This document shows, piece after piece, positions 1 through 6,208 of a DNA stretch of 6,360 nt (the stretch's first letter is position 1; every line of letters starts with the position of its first letter). The notes under the pieces are model-generated. The model made no database searches, was not told where the DNA came from, and worked only from the letters and a program-made list of their open reading frames with translations. A program made the position numbers and the translations under genes. The stretch is from an uncultured Erysipelotrichaceae bacterium (GTDB taxonomy: Bacteria > Bacillota_I > Bacilli_A > Erysipelotrichales > Erysipelotrichaceae), in contig CAKUTY010000080.1 in NCBI GenBank assembly GCA_934692455.1, forward strand, positions 1 to 6,360. The letters run 5' to 3'.

Positions 1-338
1 CCATTCATGATTACACCAGCTAAAAGAATTAGTATTTTCTTGAATTTAGAAATACCGGCAAGAGTTCTTGAAACATCAACCTTTTCTGTTTCAACCTCAA
101 TCTTTTCATCAAAATCATCTGGCGTATTTGCGATAGCACAATAACCACCAATTGGTAATAATCTTATAGAAAAAGTAGTCTCCCTACCCTTTCTTTGGTA
201 TAAAGCCTTACCCATCCCAATAGAAAATTCAGGAACATAGATATTAAACATCTTGGCAACAATAAAATGTCCAAATTCATGAACCACTATAATTGCCATA
301 AGCATCAATATAAATAAAATAAAATTAAATAAACTCAT
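1..338 (-). CDS. rseP: RseP/RasP-family site-2 zinc metalloprotease, N-terminal part (runs off left edge)
   Basis: Only the first 112 codons lie in the window. The protein belongs to the membrane-embedded site-2 protease family (RseP in E. coli, RasP/YluC in B. subtilis). Family members cut transmembrane segments of anti-sigma factors and leftover signal peptides within the membrane. Residues 1-19 form a hydrophobic first transmembrane helix running into the zinc motif HEFGH at 20-24 (metal ligands His20 and His24, catalytic Glu21). Further family marks are PEFSIGMG near 36-43, LLPIGGY at 60-66 and a second hydrophobic segment from about 102. The usual AGP-x-x-N motif reads LAGVIMN here (106-112), with Val in place of Pro. 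The ATG overlaps the dxr stop by one base (TAATG) and has no visible SD, so translation is probably coupled to dxr. Position after dxr is the standard Bacillota order. Family assignment is secure; the exact substrate is unknown. Confidence 0.93.
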   Translation of the reverse strand, partial: MSLFNFILFILMLMAIIVVHEFGHFIVAKMFNIYVPEFSIGMGKALYQRKGRETTFSIRLLPIGGYCAIANTPDDFDEKIEVETEKVDVSRTLAGISKFKKILILLAGVIMN

Positions 339-1486
339 TAACTATTAGCCCAAAGATTTCTTACATAATTAGCAGCCCAATCATTATAGTAAATCAAATC
401 ATCCTCACTAGGATTCTTTACAAAATGAGCATGCTTAAGCGTCTTAATAACATATTGTTCAATCTCAGTAAACTTAATACGACCATTTAAGAATAAGTCA
501 ACAGCCTCATCATTAGCACCTATCAACAAAGCGCCAAAATTGCCACCATAAGCACCAATCTCCTTAGCTAATAAAACTAAAGGATATCTAGCATAATCAG
601 CTTTTCTAAAACTCAAATTAATACATTCACTAAAGTCCATATGTTTAACAAGATTATCACCCTTATTATCTGGATACAATAAAGCATAACGAATTGGCAA
701 ACGCATATCAGGTGAAGACATTTGAGCCATCACCGTACCATCATTATATTCAACCATCGAATGAATAATAGATTCAGGATGAATTACTGGCTCAATCTTA
801 TCATACGGAATATCAAACAAGTAATGAGCTTCCATAATCTCAAAACCCTTATTCATCATTGTAGCTGAATCAATAGTGATCTTATTACCCATTGACCAAG
901 TTGGATGTTTTAAAGCATCTTGCAAAGTAACATTTTTTAGTTCACTTCTATCTTTATCCCTAAAAGCACCACCAGAAGCTGTTACGATAAGTTTCTTAAC
1001 ATCTTCCTTATTATGGCCTTGTAGACACTGTAAGATAGCTGAATGCTCAGAATCAATAGGAAGCAAAGTTACGCCATATTGTTTAACAGCAGCATTAATA
1101 ATATCGCCACCAGCAACTAAAGTTTCCTTATTAGCTAAGGCAATATTCTTACCACATCTAATCGCATTTAAAGTAGGCTTAAAACCTGTAAAACCAACTA
1201 AAGCATTCTCTAGCCAGTTATAGTCCTCTTCCCTAACGATACGCTCTAAACCATTATTTCCATAATAAAAATGAACATTAGGATACTTTTCCATTAGTTC
1301 CTTTTGTTTATCAATGGAATAAACAAATTTTAAATCAAACTCTTCTAGTAAAGTTCTAAGATATTCAACATTCTTACCAACAGAAACACCCTTAAGACAT
1401 AATTTATCCTTATGTTCCCTGATAATCTCAATACTTTGAGTACCAATAGAACCACTAGCACCAAGTAATAAAATATTCTTCATCAT
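338..1486 (-). CDS. dxr: 1-deoxy-D-xylulose 5-phosphate reductoisomerase (Dxr/IspC)
   Basis: The enzyme converts 1-deoxy-D-xylulose 5-phosphate to 2-C-methyl-D-erythritol 4-phosphate with NADPH, the committed step of the MEP isoprenoid pathway in the cytosol. It has 382 residues, within the usual range. The N-terminal Rossmann motif LLGASGSIGTQ is at 7-17 and the ALANKETLVAGG segment at 117-127. Metal ligands fit Asp145 and Glu147 (PIDSEHSAI) and Glu216 (MNKGFEIMEA). SGGAFRD (171-177) and the flexible-loop HPTWSMG (194-200, Trp197) are present. The common C-terminal LNAANE motif reads LIGANDEAV at 321-329, a mild departure. Two adjacent ATG codons are possible starts. The first (1486) makes an ATGA overlap of 4 bases with the cdsA stop; the second (1483) makes TGATG and gives the more typical MKNILLLG start. 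No SD is visible, so coupling to cdsA is likely. It supplies precursors for UppS, encoded two genes upstream. Confidence 0.97.
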   Translation of the reverse strand: MMKNILLLGASGSIGTQSIEIIREHKDKLCLKGVSVGKNVEYLRTLLEEFDLKFVYSIDKQKELMEKYPNVHFYYGNNGLERIVREEDYNWLENALVGFTGFKPTLNAIRCGKNIALANKETLVAGGDIINAAVKQYGVTLLPIDSEHSAILQCLQGHNKEDVKKLIVTASGGAFRDKDRSELKNVTLQDALKHPTWSMGNKITIDSATMMNKGFEIMEAHYLFDIPYDKIEPVIHPESIIHSMVEYNDGTVMAQMSSPDMRLPIRYALLYPDNKGDNLVKHMDFSECINLSFRKADYARYPLVLLAKEIGAYGGNFGALLIGANDEAVDLFLNGRIKFTEIEQYVIKTLKHAHFVKNPSEDDLIYYNDWAANYVRNLWANS

Positions 1487-2250
1487 AATATATTAGTCAA
1501 AATCGCAAACAACATTAAACAGAAAATAACTGAATCAATACGGTCAAGCACACCGCCATGCCCTGGCATGATATTGCCAAAGTCCTTGATTCCATAGTGT
1601 CTCTTAATTAAAGAGAAAGCCAAATCACCAAATTCAGAAATAACTGGAAGGAGAATTGAACAAATAATTACAAGCCCAATGCTCAATCCAAAGAAACCTC
1701 TAAAATAAGCAAATAATAGTGAGCAAGCAAAACCAACCAAAGCACCACCAACAGAACCTTCAATAGTCTTCTTAGGAGATACTCTCTCGTTTAACTTATG
1801 TTTACCAAAACGACGACCTACAAAATATGCACCAGTATCCGTTAATAATGAAGCAATCAAAATATAGAAGAAGACATCACCATTACCACCAGCATATAAA
1901 TTCATAACTAGTAAGATACAATAGCTTACAATAAAAGTCATCACTACAGTACCGAATACTTCGTTTATAGTAATATTTTCATCATAGATTGCCACTATAA
2001 ATAAAGCAATAATCAAAGCTAAAAATGAAGGAATAAAATATTTAGCACCAAAATATAAGTTAATAAGATATACAACTTCACTAAAAGCTAATAAAAGATA
2101 ATTAAGTGGCTTCTTAATACAGTTAACATATTCATATAAACCAACAAGACCAATTAAAGTCACCAAAATATTTAAGCTAACGCCACCAAATATTAATGGA
2201 TAAATACAAACCGCAACAGCGATTGCAGCACTAATTATTCTTTGTTTCAT
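1483..2250 (-). CDS. cdsA: Phosphatidate cytidylyltransferase (CDP-diglyceride synthase)
   Basis: This integral membrane enzyme makes CDP-diacylglycerol from CTP and phosphatidic acid, the branch point for phosphatidylglycerol and other phospholipids. It has 255 residues, close to the family norm, with several hydrophobic segments (roughly 5-40, 50-90, 98-120, 127-143, 165-182, 186-206, 239-254). The CDS signature is complete at residues 213-239: it starts SLIKRH, contains KD at 222-223 and ends HGGVLDRID. The upstream conserved segments TDTGAYFVGRRFGK (137-150) and SPKKTIEGSVGG (158-169) are also present. The ATG lies 20 bases inside the end of uppS. A moderate SD, GGTGGTG, sits just before it, so it may initiate on its own as well as by coupling. 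It overlaps dxr by four bases. The assignment is firm. Confidence 0.97.
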   Translation of the reverse strand: MKQRIISAAIAVAVCIYPLIFGGVSLNILVTLIGLVGLYEYVNCIKKPLNYLLLAFSEVVYLINLYFGAKYFIPSFLALIIALFIVAIYDENITINEVFGTVVMTFIVSYCILLVMNLYAGGNGDVFFYILIASLLTDTGAYFVGRRFGKHKLNERVSPKKTIEGSVGGALVGFACSLLFAYFRGFFGLSIGLVIICSILLPVISEFGDLAFSLIKRHYGIKDFGNIMPGHGGVLDRIDSVIFCLMLFAILTNIL

Positions 2251-2941
2251 TTACACCACCAAAACGTCTAGTACGATGATTAAATTCATCAATACATCTA
2301 TCTAAATCATCACATGTAAAATCAGGCCATAGTGTATCAGTAAAAATAAACTCACTATAAGCTAACTGATATAAAAGGAAATTAGAAATTCTTTGTTCAT
2401 TACTTGTACGAATCATCAAATCAACCTCAGGTAAATCCTTAGTATATAGATAATTAGTAAAAGTTTCTTCATCTACATCATCAACAAGACCATTCTTATA
2501 ATCTTGAGCATATAATTTACAAGCTCTAACTATCTCACTTTGACCGCCATAATTAAGGGCAAAATTCAATACCATACCTGTATTATTCTTAGTCTTTTCA
2601 ATAGCACTCTCAAAAATTGACTTAGCTTCACCTGGAATTCTTTCCATCTCACCAATCATTTCAATTTTGATGTTGTTTTCCATGATTTCCTTTAAATAAG
2701 AATTAAAGAAAACCTTAGGCAAAGACATTAAATAATTAACCTCATTCTCTGGTCTTTTCCAATTTTCTGTAGAAAAAGCATAAAGAGTTAAGCACTTAAT
2801 GCCTAACTTATTAGCATAAATTGCAATCTCACGTACTTTTTCAACACCCCTCTTATGGCCCATGGTTCTTGGCAGATTTCTTTGTTTAGCCCATCTACCA
2901 TTACCATCCATAATAATCGCGATATGATTTAAAGTATTCAT
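2231..2941 (-). CDS. uppS: Isoprenyl transferase / undecaprenyl diphosphate synthase
   Basis: This cis-prenyltransferase condenses isopentenyl diphosphate units onto farnesyl diphosphate. The C55 product is the carrier lipid for peptidoglycan and other wall polymers. It has 236 residues. The start HIAIIMDGNGRWAK (6-19) carries the catalytic Mg-binding Asp12. His29 (MGHKRG), Asn60 (FSTEN) and Arg63 (WKRP) match known E. coli active-site positions His43, Asn74 and Arg77. NFALNYGGQSEI is at 126-137. The diphosphate-binding region 178-187 keeps Arg178 and Arg184, and Glu197 is in place. The usual RTSGEQR reads RTSNEQR here, with Asn181 replacing Gly. The start lies one base after the frr stop, and no good SD precedes it, so reinitiation after frr is likely. 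The 3' end overlaps cdsA by 20 bases. The undecaprenyl product length is inferred from operon context. Confidence 0.96.
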   Translation of the reverse strand: MNTLNHIAIIMDGNGRWAKQRNLPRTMGHKRGVEKVREIAIYANKLGIKCLTLYAFSTENWKRPENEVNYLMSLPKVFFNSYLKEIMENNIKIEMIGEMERIPGEAKSIFESAIEKTKNNTGMVLNFALNYGGQSEIVRACKLYAQDYKNGLVDDVDEETFTNYLYTKDLPEVDLMIRTSNEQRISNFLLYQLAYSEFIFTDTLWPDFTCDDLDRCIDEFNHRTRRFGGVNETKNN

Positions 2942-2942
2942 A

Positions 2943-3482
2943 CTAGATTGTCATTACTTCTTTTTCTTTAGCCTTAGCAACTGCATCAGTCTTTTCCACA
3001 AACTTATCAGTTAACTTTTGAACTTGATCTTGTAAATCCTTAGCAGTATCTTCAGGAAGAGTCTTGTCCTTCTTTATTTCATCATTAGCATCTCTTCTGA
3101 TATTTCTAATAGCAACCTTAGTTTCTTCGCCATACTTAGCAATATCCTTACAGAAGCCTTTTCTTGTTTCCTCAGTTAAAACAGGCATAGTAATTCTAAC
3201 AACTGTACCATCATTTAGAGGTGGTAAACCAATATCAGAAGCATTAATTGCCTTTTCAATATCCTTTAAGCTACTAGCATCATAAGGCTTAATAACTAAA
3301 GTCTTACCTTCTTGAACACTAATAGAAGCAATTTGATTAATTGGAGTTGGGCAACCATAATAGTTTACTTCAACATGATCCAATAAATTTGGATTAGCTC
3401 TACCAGTTCTAACCTTAGTTAGATTGTTTTCTAAAGCTGCGATAGCCTTATTCATCTTTTCTTCAACATGTTTAATTTCCAT
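2943..3482 (-). CDS. frr: Ribosome recycling factor (RRF)
   Basis: RRF works with EF-G to split post-termination ribosomes from mRNA. It is a cytosolic tRNA-shaped protein with a three-helix bundle and a small beta domain. At 179 residues it is slightly shorter than the usual 185. The first bundle helix includes KVRTGRANPNLLDHV (about 23-37), followed by the beta domain with YYGCPTPINQIASISV (41-56) and the KTLVIKPYD strand. The C-terminal two helices are rich in Lys, Asp and Glu, including RNIRRDAND. A clear SD, AAGGAG, overlaps the pyrH stop codon (TAAGGAG) and lies five bases before the ATG, which fixes this start. The gene follows pyrH by 9 bases and precedes uppS by 1, the standard pyrH-frr-uppS order. 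The assignment is secure. Confidence 0.98.
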   Translation of the reverse strand: MEIKHVEEKMNKAIAALENNLTKVRTGRANPNLLDHVEVNYYGCPTPINQIASISVQEGKTLVIKPYDASSLKDIEKAINASDIGLPPLNDGTVVRITMPVLTEETRKGFCKDIAKYGEETKVAIRNIRRDANDEIKKDKTLPEDTAKDLQDQVQKLTDKFVEKTDAVAKAKEKEVMTI

Positions 3483-3491
3483 AAATTCTCC

Positions 3492-4181
3492 TTACTTAAT
3501 GATTGTACCCACTGTTTCTCCCTTAGCAGCCTTCACAATATTGTTTTCAGGTGCCATATCGAAGATAAACGCATGGATCTTATTCTCTTTACAGATTTTA
3601 GCAGCCTCTAAATCAATAACTGCTAATTCTTTCTCAATTATATCATTAAAGCTTAACTCATCATATCTAGTTGCGCTAGGATCAATATTTGGATCAGCTG
3701 TATAAACACCATCAACACCATTCTTAGCCATTAAAATAACTTCAGCATGAATATCTTGAGCTCTTAAAGCGCTAGCTGTATCCGTAGAGAAGAAAGGCTC
3801 ACCTGTACCACCGCCAAATACGCAAACGGTCTTCTTATCCAATAAGATATTAGCTTTTTCAGTATCATACTTTTCAACTCTTTGAACATCAATTGTAGAT
3901 AAGACCTTAGCATTCACACCAATCTTGGTTAAAGAAGCCTCAATCATTTGAGCATTAATAACAGTAGCTTCCATACCAATATAATCAGCATTTCTTCTAT
4001 CTAGACCTAGCTTTTCAAAAGTACGACCACGACAGATATTACCACCACCAACAACAATACCTACTTCAACGCCATCATTTACTAATTGTTTGATTTGTTC
4101 TGCAATGTTTTCAAGCACCTTTGTATCAAAAGGATTGCCTAAAGCCTCACCAGAAAGTTTTAATAAAATTCTTTTATACAT
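3492..4181 (-). CDS. pyrH: Uridylate kinase (UMP kinase)
   Basis: PyrH is the bacterial hexameric UMP kinase of the amino acid kinase fold. It phosphorylates UMP to UDP with ATP and feeds RNA, DNA and UDP-sugar synthesis. The 229 residues include the P-site KLSGEAL (8-14), VVGGGN (43-48), the UMP-binding DYIGM region (66-70), GGGTGEPFFSTDTA (123-136) and the nucleotide-contact segment MAKNGVDGVYTADP (151-164). The loop after GEAL is a few residues shorter than in B. subtilis PyrH. An in-frame TTG at 4193 would add four residues, but it overlaps the SD GGAGG. The ATG at 4181 follows that SD by 5 bases and gives the standard MYKRILLKLSGEA start. The terminator-like hairpin between tsf and this gene suggests expression partly by readthrough. 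The assignment is secure. Confidence 0.97.
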   Translation of the reverse strand: MYKRILLKLSGEALGNPFDTKVLENIAEQIKQLVNDGVEVGIVVGGGNICRGRTFEKLGLDRRNADYIGMEATVINAQMIEASLTKIGVNAKVLSTIDVQRVEKYDTEKANILLDKKTVCVFGGGTGEPFFSTDTASALRAQDIHAEVILMAKNGVDGVYTADPNIDPSATRYDELSFNDIIEKELAVIDLEAAKICKENKIHAFIFDMAPENNIVKAAKGETVGTIIK

Positions 4182-4186
4182 GTCAT

Positions 4187-4191
4187 CCTCC
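4187..4191 (-). promoter_or_regulatory. Shine-Dalgarno of pyrH that decides the start
   Basis: GGAGG on the minus strand lies five bases before the ATG at 4181. It excludes the upstream in-frame TTG at 4193, which overlaps the SD itself. The T-tract of the preceding hairpin abuts its 5' side, so RNA folding there could affect both transcript ending and ribosome access. Confidence 0.8.
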
Positions 4192-4218
4192 AAAATAAAA
4201 GGACCATTAAAGGTCCTT
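4192..4218 (-). terminator. Intrinsic terminator or attenuator between tsf and pyrH
   Basis: Read on the minus strand, AAGGACC (4218-4212) pairs perfectly with GGTCCTT (4205-4199) around a six-base loop, TTTAAT. A T-rich run, TTTTATTTT (4200-4192), follows, and its first bases overlap the stem. It begins 11 bases after the tsf stop. The T-run ends exactly where the pyrH SD GGAGG begins. The stem has only 7 pairs and the T-run is broken by one A, so termination is probably partial. That would let rpsB-tsf transcripts exceed those of pyrH and the genes after it. No promoter fits in the 48-base gap after it, so pyrH needs readthrough or a promoter inside tsf. Confidence 0.75.
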
Positions 4219-4229
4219 GAAATTAATTT

Positions 4230-5114
4230 TTAAGCCATTTGCTTAGCAACTTCTTCAGCGAAGTTCTCTTCACGTTTCTCTAGACCTTCACCAACAAGAT
4301 ACTTAACAAAACTCTTTACAGAAGCATTTGCGCTCTTTAATACAGCAGCAACCTTTTGACCTGGATCCTTGAAGAATTCTTGGTCAACTAAACACATTTC
4401 CTTTAAAGACTTAGAAACCTTACCGTTAATAGCGCCTTCAATAACTCTTTCTGGCTTACCAGCAAAAGTTGGATCGTTCTTAACGATTTCAGTTTGAACA
4501 GCTCTTTCATGTTCAACTACGTCTTGAGGCATATCAGCACTTGAAACATAAGCTGGAGACATAGAAGCAATTTGCATAGCCATATCCTTAGCTAAAGCTT
4601 CATCGCCACCTTCTAATACTACAAGACATGAAATCTTGCCACCCATATGGATGTATGAACCAAAGATTTCGCTATCGCTCTTTTCAACTAAAGCGAATCT
4701 TCTCAAAACAATCTTTTCACCAATTGTAGCAGTAGCATCAATGAATAAATCATTTAATGTCTTACCATCTACTAGTAATGCTAAAGCTTCTTCATTTGTT
4801 GTAGCATTGCTAGCAAGAATTGTCTTACAAGCAGTATCAACAAGCTTTAAGAATTGTTCATTCTTAGCAACGAAGTCTGTCTCTGAGTTAACTTCAATAA
4901 GACAACCCTTGTTACCTTCAACTAATACTTTAGAAAGACCTTCAGCAGCAATTCTTGATGCCTTCTTAACTGACTTAGCGATACCCTTTTCTCTTAACCA
5001 GTCAATAGCCTTTTCCATATCGCCATCAGTAGCATTTAATGCATTCTTGCAATCAAGCATACCTGCACTAGTCTTTTCTCTTAATTCCTTAACTTGAGCA
5101 GCAGTAATAGCCAT
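4230..5114 (-). CDS. tsf: Translation elongation factor Ts
   Basis: EF-Ts is the guanine nucleotide exchange factor that releases GDP from EF-Tu. It has 294 residues, the usual bacterial length. The N-terminal UBA-like domain carries VKELREKTSAGMLDCKNAL (8-26). The exchange-core motif TDFVAKNEQF is at 79-88, with the TDFV that contacts EF-Tu. Then come GEKIVLRR, YIHMGGKISCLVV and the second subdomain with DMAMQIASMSPAYV. The C-terminal module contains LVDQEFFKDPGQKV. The open frame extends 63 codons further upstream inside rpsB, but that part is lysine-rich and unrelated to EF-Ts. The ATG at 5114 gives MAITAAQVKELR and has a strong SD, so it is chosen. The gap to rpsB is one base, which points to coupled translation with S2. 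Confidence 0.98.
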   Translation of the reverse strand: MAITAAQVKELREKTSAGMLDCKNALNATDGDMEKAIDWLREKGIAKSVKKASRIAAEGLSKVLVEGNKGCLIEVNSETDFVAKNEQFLKLVDTACKTILASNATTNEEALALLVDGKTLNDLFIDATATIGEKIVLRRFALVEKSDSEIFGSYIHMGGKISCLVVLEGGDEALAKDMAMQIASMSPAYVSSADMPQDVVEHERAVQTEIVKNDPTFAGKPERVIEGAINGKVSKSLKEMCLVDQEFFKDPGQKVAAVLKSANASVKSFVKYLVGEGLEKREENFAEEVAKQMA

Positions 5115-5115
5115 A

Positions 5116-6066
5116 TTATTCAGCCTCCTTAGCTTCTGTTGTTTCCTTCTTTTCTTCTGTAGCAGGAGCTTCACTGTTTTCAGTGTCCTTCTTGCCAATA
5201 TATCTTCTTTCAGAGTTTCTATTGAAACGACCTCTGTTTTGTCCTTGTTGACGCATCTTTTCTTCGTTTCTTGCTTTTCTTCTCTTTTCAAGCTCTTCAG
5301 CATGCTTTTCTACGTTGATGATAACATCTTCCATAGTTACATCCTTTTCAGCTTCATCTTCTTGATAAGCATCTTGTAAGATACCACCCTTTGCTTCAAC
5401 GATAGCATCAGCTAATAAAGAAGTCATTAACTTGATAGCCTTAACAGCATCATCGTTAGCAGGAATAGCATAATCAACAAATGCAGGATTGCAGTTTGTA
5501 TCAGCTAAACCAAATACAGGGATACCTAACTTCTTAGCTTCTAAAACAGCATTGTGATCTTCCATTGGATCGATAACAACTAATGCATCAGGAAGTTTCT
5601 TCATATCCTTGATACCGCCTAAGAAGTTTTCAAGTCTAGATGCTTCCTTACGAATTAAAGCAACTTCCTTCTTAGTATAAACATTAATAGTACCAGATGC
5701 TTCCATTTCATTGATTTCTAGAAGTCTCTTGATTCTCTTTTGAATAGTTCTGAAGTTTGTTAATGTACCACCTAACCATCTTTGGTTGATGTAGAAGCTT
5801 CCACTTCTTGTAGCTTCATCAAGAACGATTTGTTGAGCTTGCTTCTTAGTACCAACGAATAGTACCTTACCGCCATTTTCAGCGATTTCCTTTAACTTAG
5901 CATAAGCTACATCAAGACCATCTTGAGTCTTTTCTAGATTGATAATGTAAATACCATTCTTTGCAGTGTAGATGAATGGCTTACACTTTGGATCCCATCT
6001 TCTAGTTTGGTGACCTAAATGAACACCGTTTTCTAGAAGTTTACGCATTGAAACTAATTGTGACAT
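5116..6066 (-). CDS. rpsB: 30S ribosomal protein S2, with a long charged C-terminal tail
   Basis: S2 sits on the back of the 30S subunit between head and body and is among the last proteins to join. The 316-residue product starts MSQLVSMRKLLENGVHLGHQ, in line with B. subtilis S2. Family signatures are GVHLGHQTRRWDPK (14-27), NGIYIINLEKT (37-47), QRWLGGTLTNFRTI (95-108) and PDALVVIDP (159-167), followed by GIPVFGLADTNCNP and YAIPANDDA. The core ends near residue 230. About 85 further residues follow that B. subtilis S2 (246 aa) mostly lacks: a charged, probably helical part (about 243-275), a basic Gln/Asn/Arg stretch (273-288), and an acidic Glu/Lys/Thr tail (293-316). The open frame continues 32 codons upstream to an ATG at 6162, but that part has no S2 similarity, overlaps the folded leader and lacks an SD. 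The start at 6066 is therefore preferred. Confidence 0.97.
   Translation of the reverse strand: MSQLVSMRKLLENGVHLGHQTRRWDPKCKPFIYTAKNGIYIINLEKTQDGLDVAYAKLKEIAENGGKVLFVGTKKQAQQIVLDEATRSGSFYINQRWLGGTLTNFRTIQKRIKRLLEINEMEASGTINVYTKKEVALIRKEASRLENFLGGIKDMKKLPDALVVIDPMEDHNAVLEAKKLGIPVFGLADTNCNPAFVDYAIPANDDAVKAIKLMTSLLADAIVEAKGGILQDAYQEDEAEKDVTMEDVIINVEKHAEELEKRRKARNEEKMRQQGQNRGRFNRNSERRYIGKKDTENSEAPATEEKKETTEAKEAE
5124..5130 (-). promoter_or_regulatory. Strong Shine-Dalgarno of tsf inside the rpsB end
   Basis: AAGGAGG on the minus strand is nine bases before the tsf ATG at 5114. It lies within the last codons of rpsB (Lys-Glu-Ala-Glu-stop). Its position decides the tsf start against the longer upstream open frame. 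Confidence 0.85.
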
Positions 6067-6170
6067 TTTAAATATTTCCTCTCTTTCCGTTTCTCCTCCA
6101 CAGTTTCGATCATCACTAAGCTTTCGCCACGGAGTAATGAATCCACTGTGTGTGTATTGCATACAAATGC
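6067..6170 (-). promoter_or_regulatory. Structured rpsB 5' leader, candidate S2 autoregulatory RNA
   Basis: From the predicted start of transcription near 6170, the leader is about 104 nt. On the minus strand it holds a nested hairpin. P1 is CACAGT (6150-6145) with ACTGTG (6104-6099). P2 is TCATTACT (6140-6133) with AGTGATGA (6117-6110), 8 pairs including one G-U. P3 is a short stem GGC/GCT (6128-6126 with 6121-6119) closed by a GAAA tetraloop (6125-6122). P1 and P2 are separated by an internal loop (GGAT opposite TCGAA). GGAGGAG starts at the foot of P1. In gammaproteobacteria, S2 is known to repress rpsB-tsf through the rpsB leader. A similar role here is inference from position and fold. 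No intrinsic terminator is seen in the leader, so any control would be at translation. Confidence 0.6.
6078..6083 (-). promoter_or_regulatory. Shine-Dalgarno of rpsB
   Basis: GAGAGG on the minus strand lies 11 bases before the ATG at 6066, a slightly long but workable spacing. A stronger SD-like GGAGGAG (6093-6099) lies 26 bases before the ATG and has no start codon at a suitable distance. It may have a regulatory or standby role. Confidence 0.6.
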
Positions 6171-6176
6171 CTATTT

Positions 6177-6205
6177 ATTATATATGACAAGTTTTTTAAG
6201 TTCAA
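6177..6205 (-). promoter_or_regulatory. Sigma-A type promoter of the rpsB operon
   Basis: On the minus strand the -35 is TTGAAC (6205-6200), with four of six bases matching TTGACA. The spacer is exactly 17 bases and the -10 is a perfect TATAAT (6182-6177). Transcription should start at G6171 or G6170. The -35 begins three bases beyond the T-run of the upstream terminator. This is the only clear promoter seen for the whole operon in the window. Confidence 0.85.
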
Positions 6206-6208
6206 TAT

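Noticed and set aside
876..1223. An open frame on the plus strand, antisense to dxr (115 codons); similar ones occur at 3064-3285, 3424-3705 and 4636-5097.
   Set aside because: All lie opposite well-supported conserved genes, show no recognisable family and have the composition expected of antisense shadows.
1486..1510. A possible promoter TTGACT followed by TATGAT just before dxr.
   Set aside because: The spacing between the hexamers is far too short for sigma-A recognition.
4182..4193. TTG start for pyrH four codons upstream.
   Set aside because: The TTG overlaps the SD itself, and the ATG at 4181 has correct spacing and matches the family start.
5115..5303. A 63-codon upstream extension of the tsf reading frame inside rpsB.
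   Set aside because: It is a lysine-rich out-of-frame reading of the rpsB 3' end. EF-Ts similarity begins at the ATG at 5114, which has a strong SD.
6067..6162. A 32-codon N-terminal extension of rpsB in the same frame, starting at an ATG near the transcript start.
   Set aside because: It has no SD, lies only about 8 bases from the predicted transcript start, bears no resemblance to S2, and overlaps the folded leader. The start at 6066 aligns with known S2 proteins.
6152..6162. Short inverted repeat GTATGCAATAC near the transcript start, a possible operator.
   Set aside because: Arms of four bases around three bases are expected by chance in AT-rich DNA, and no regulator is suggested nearby.
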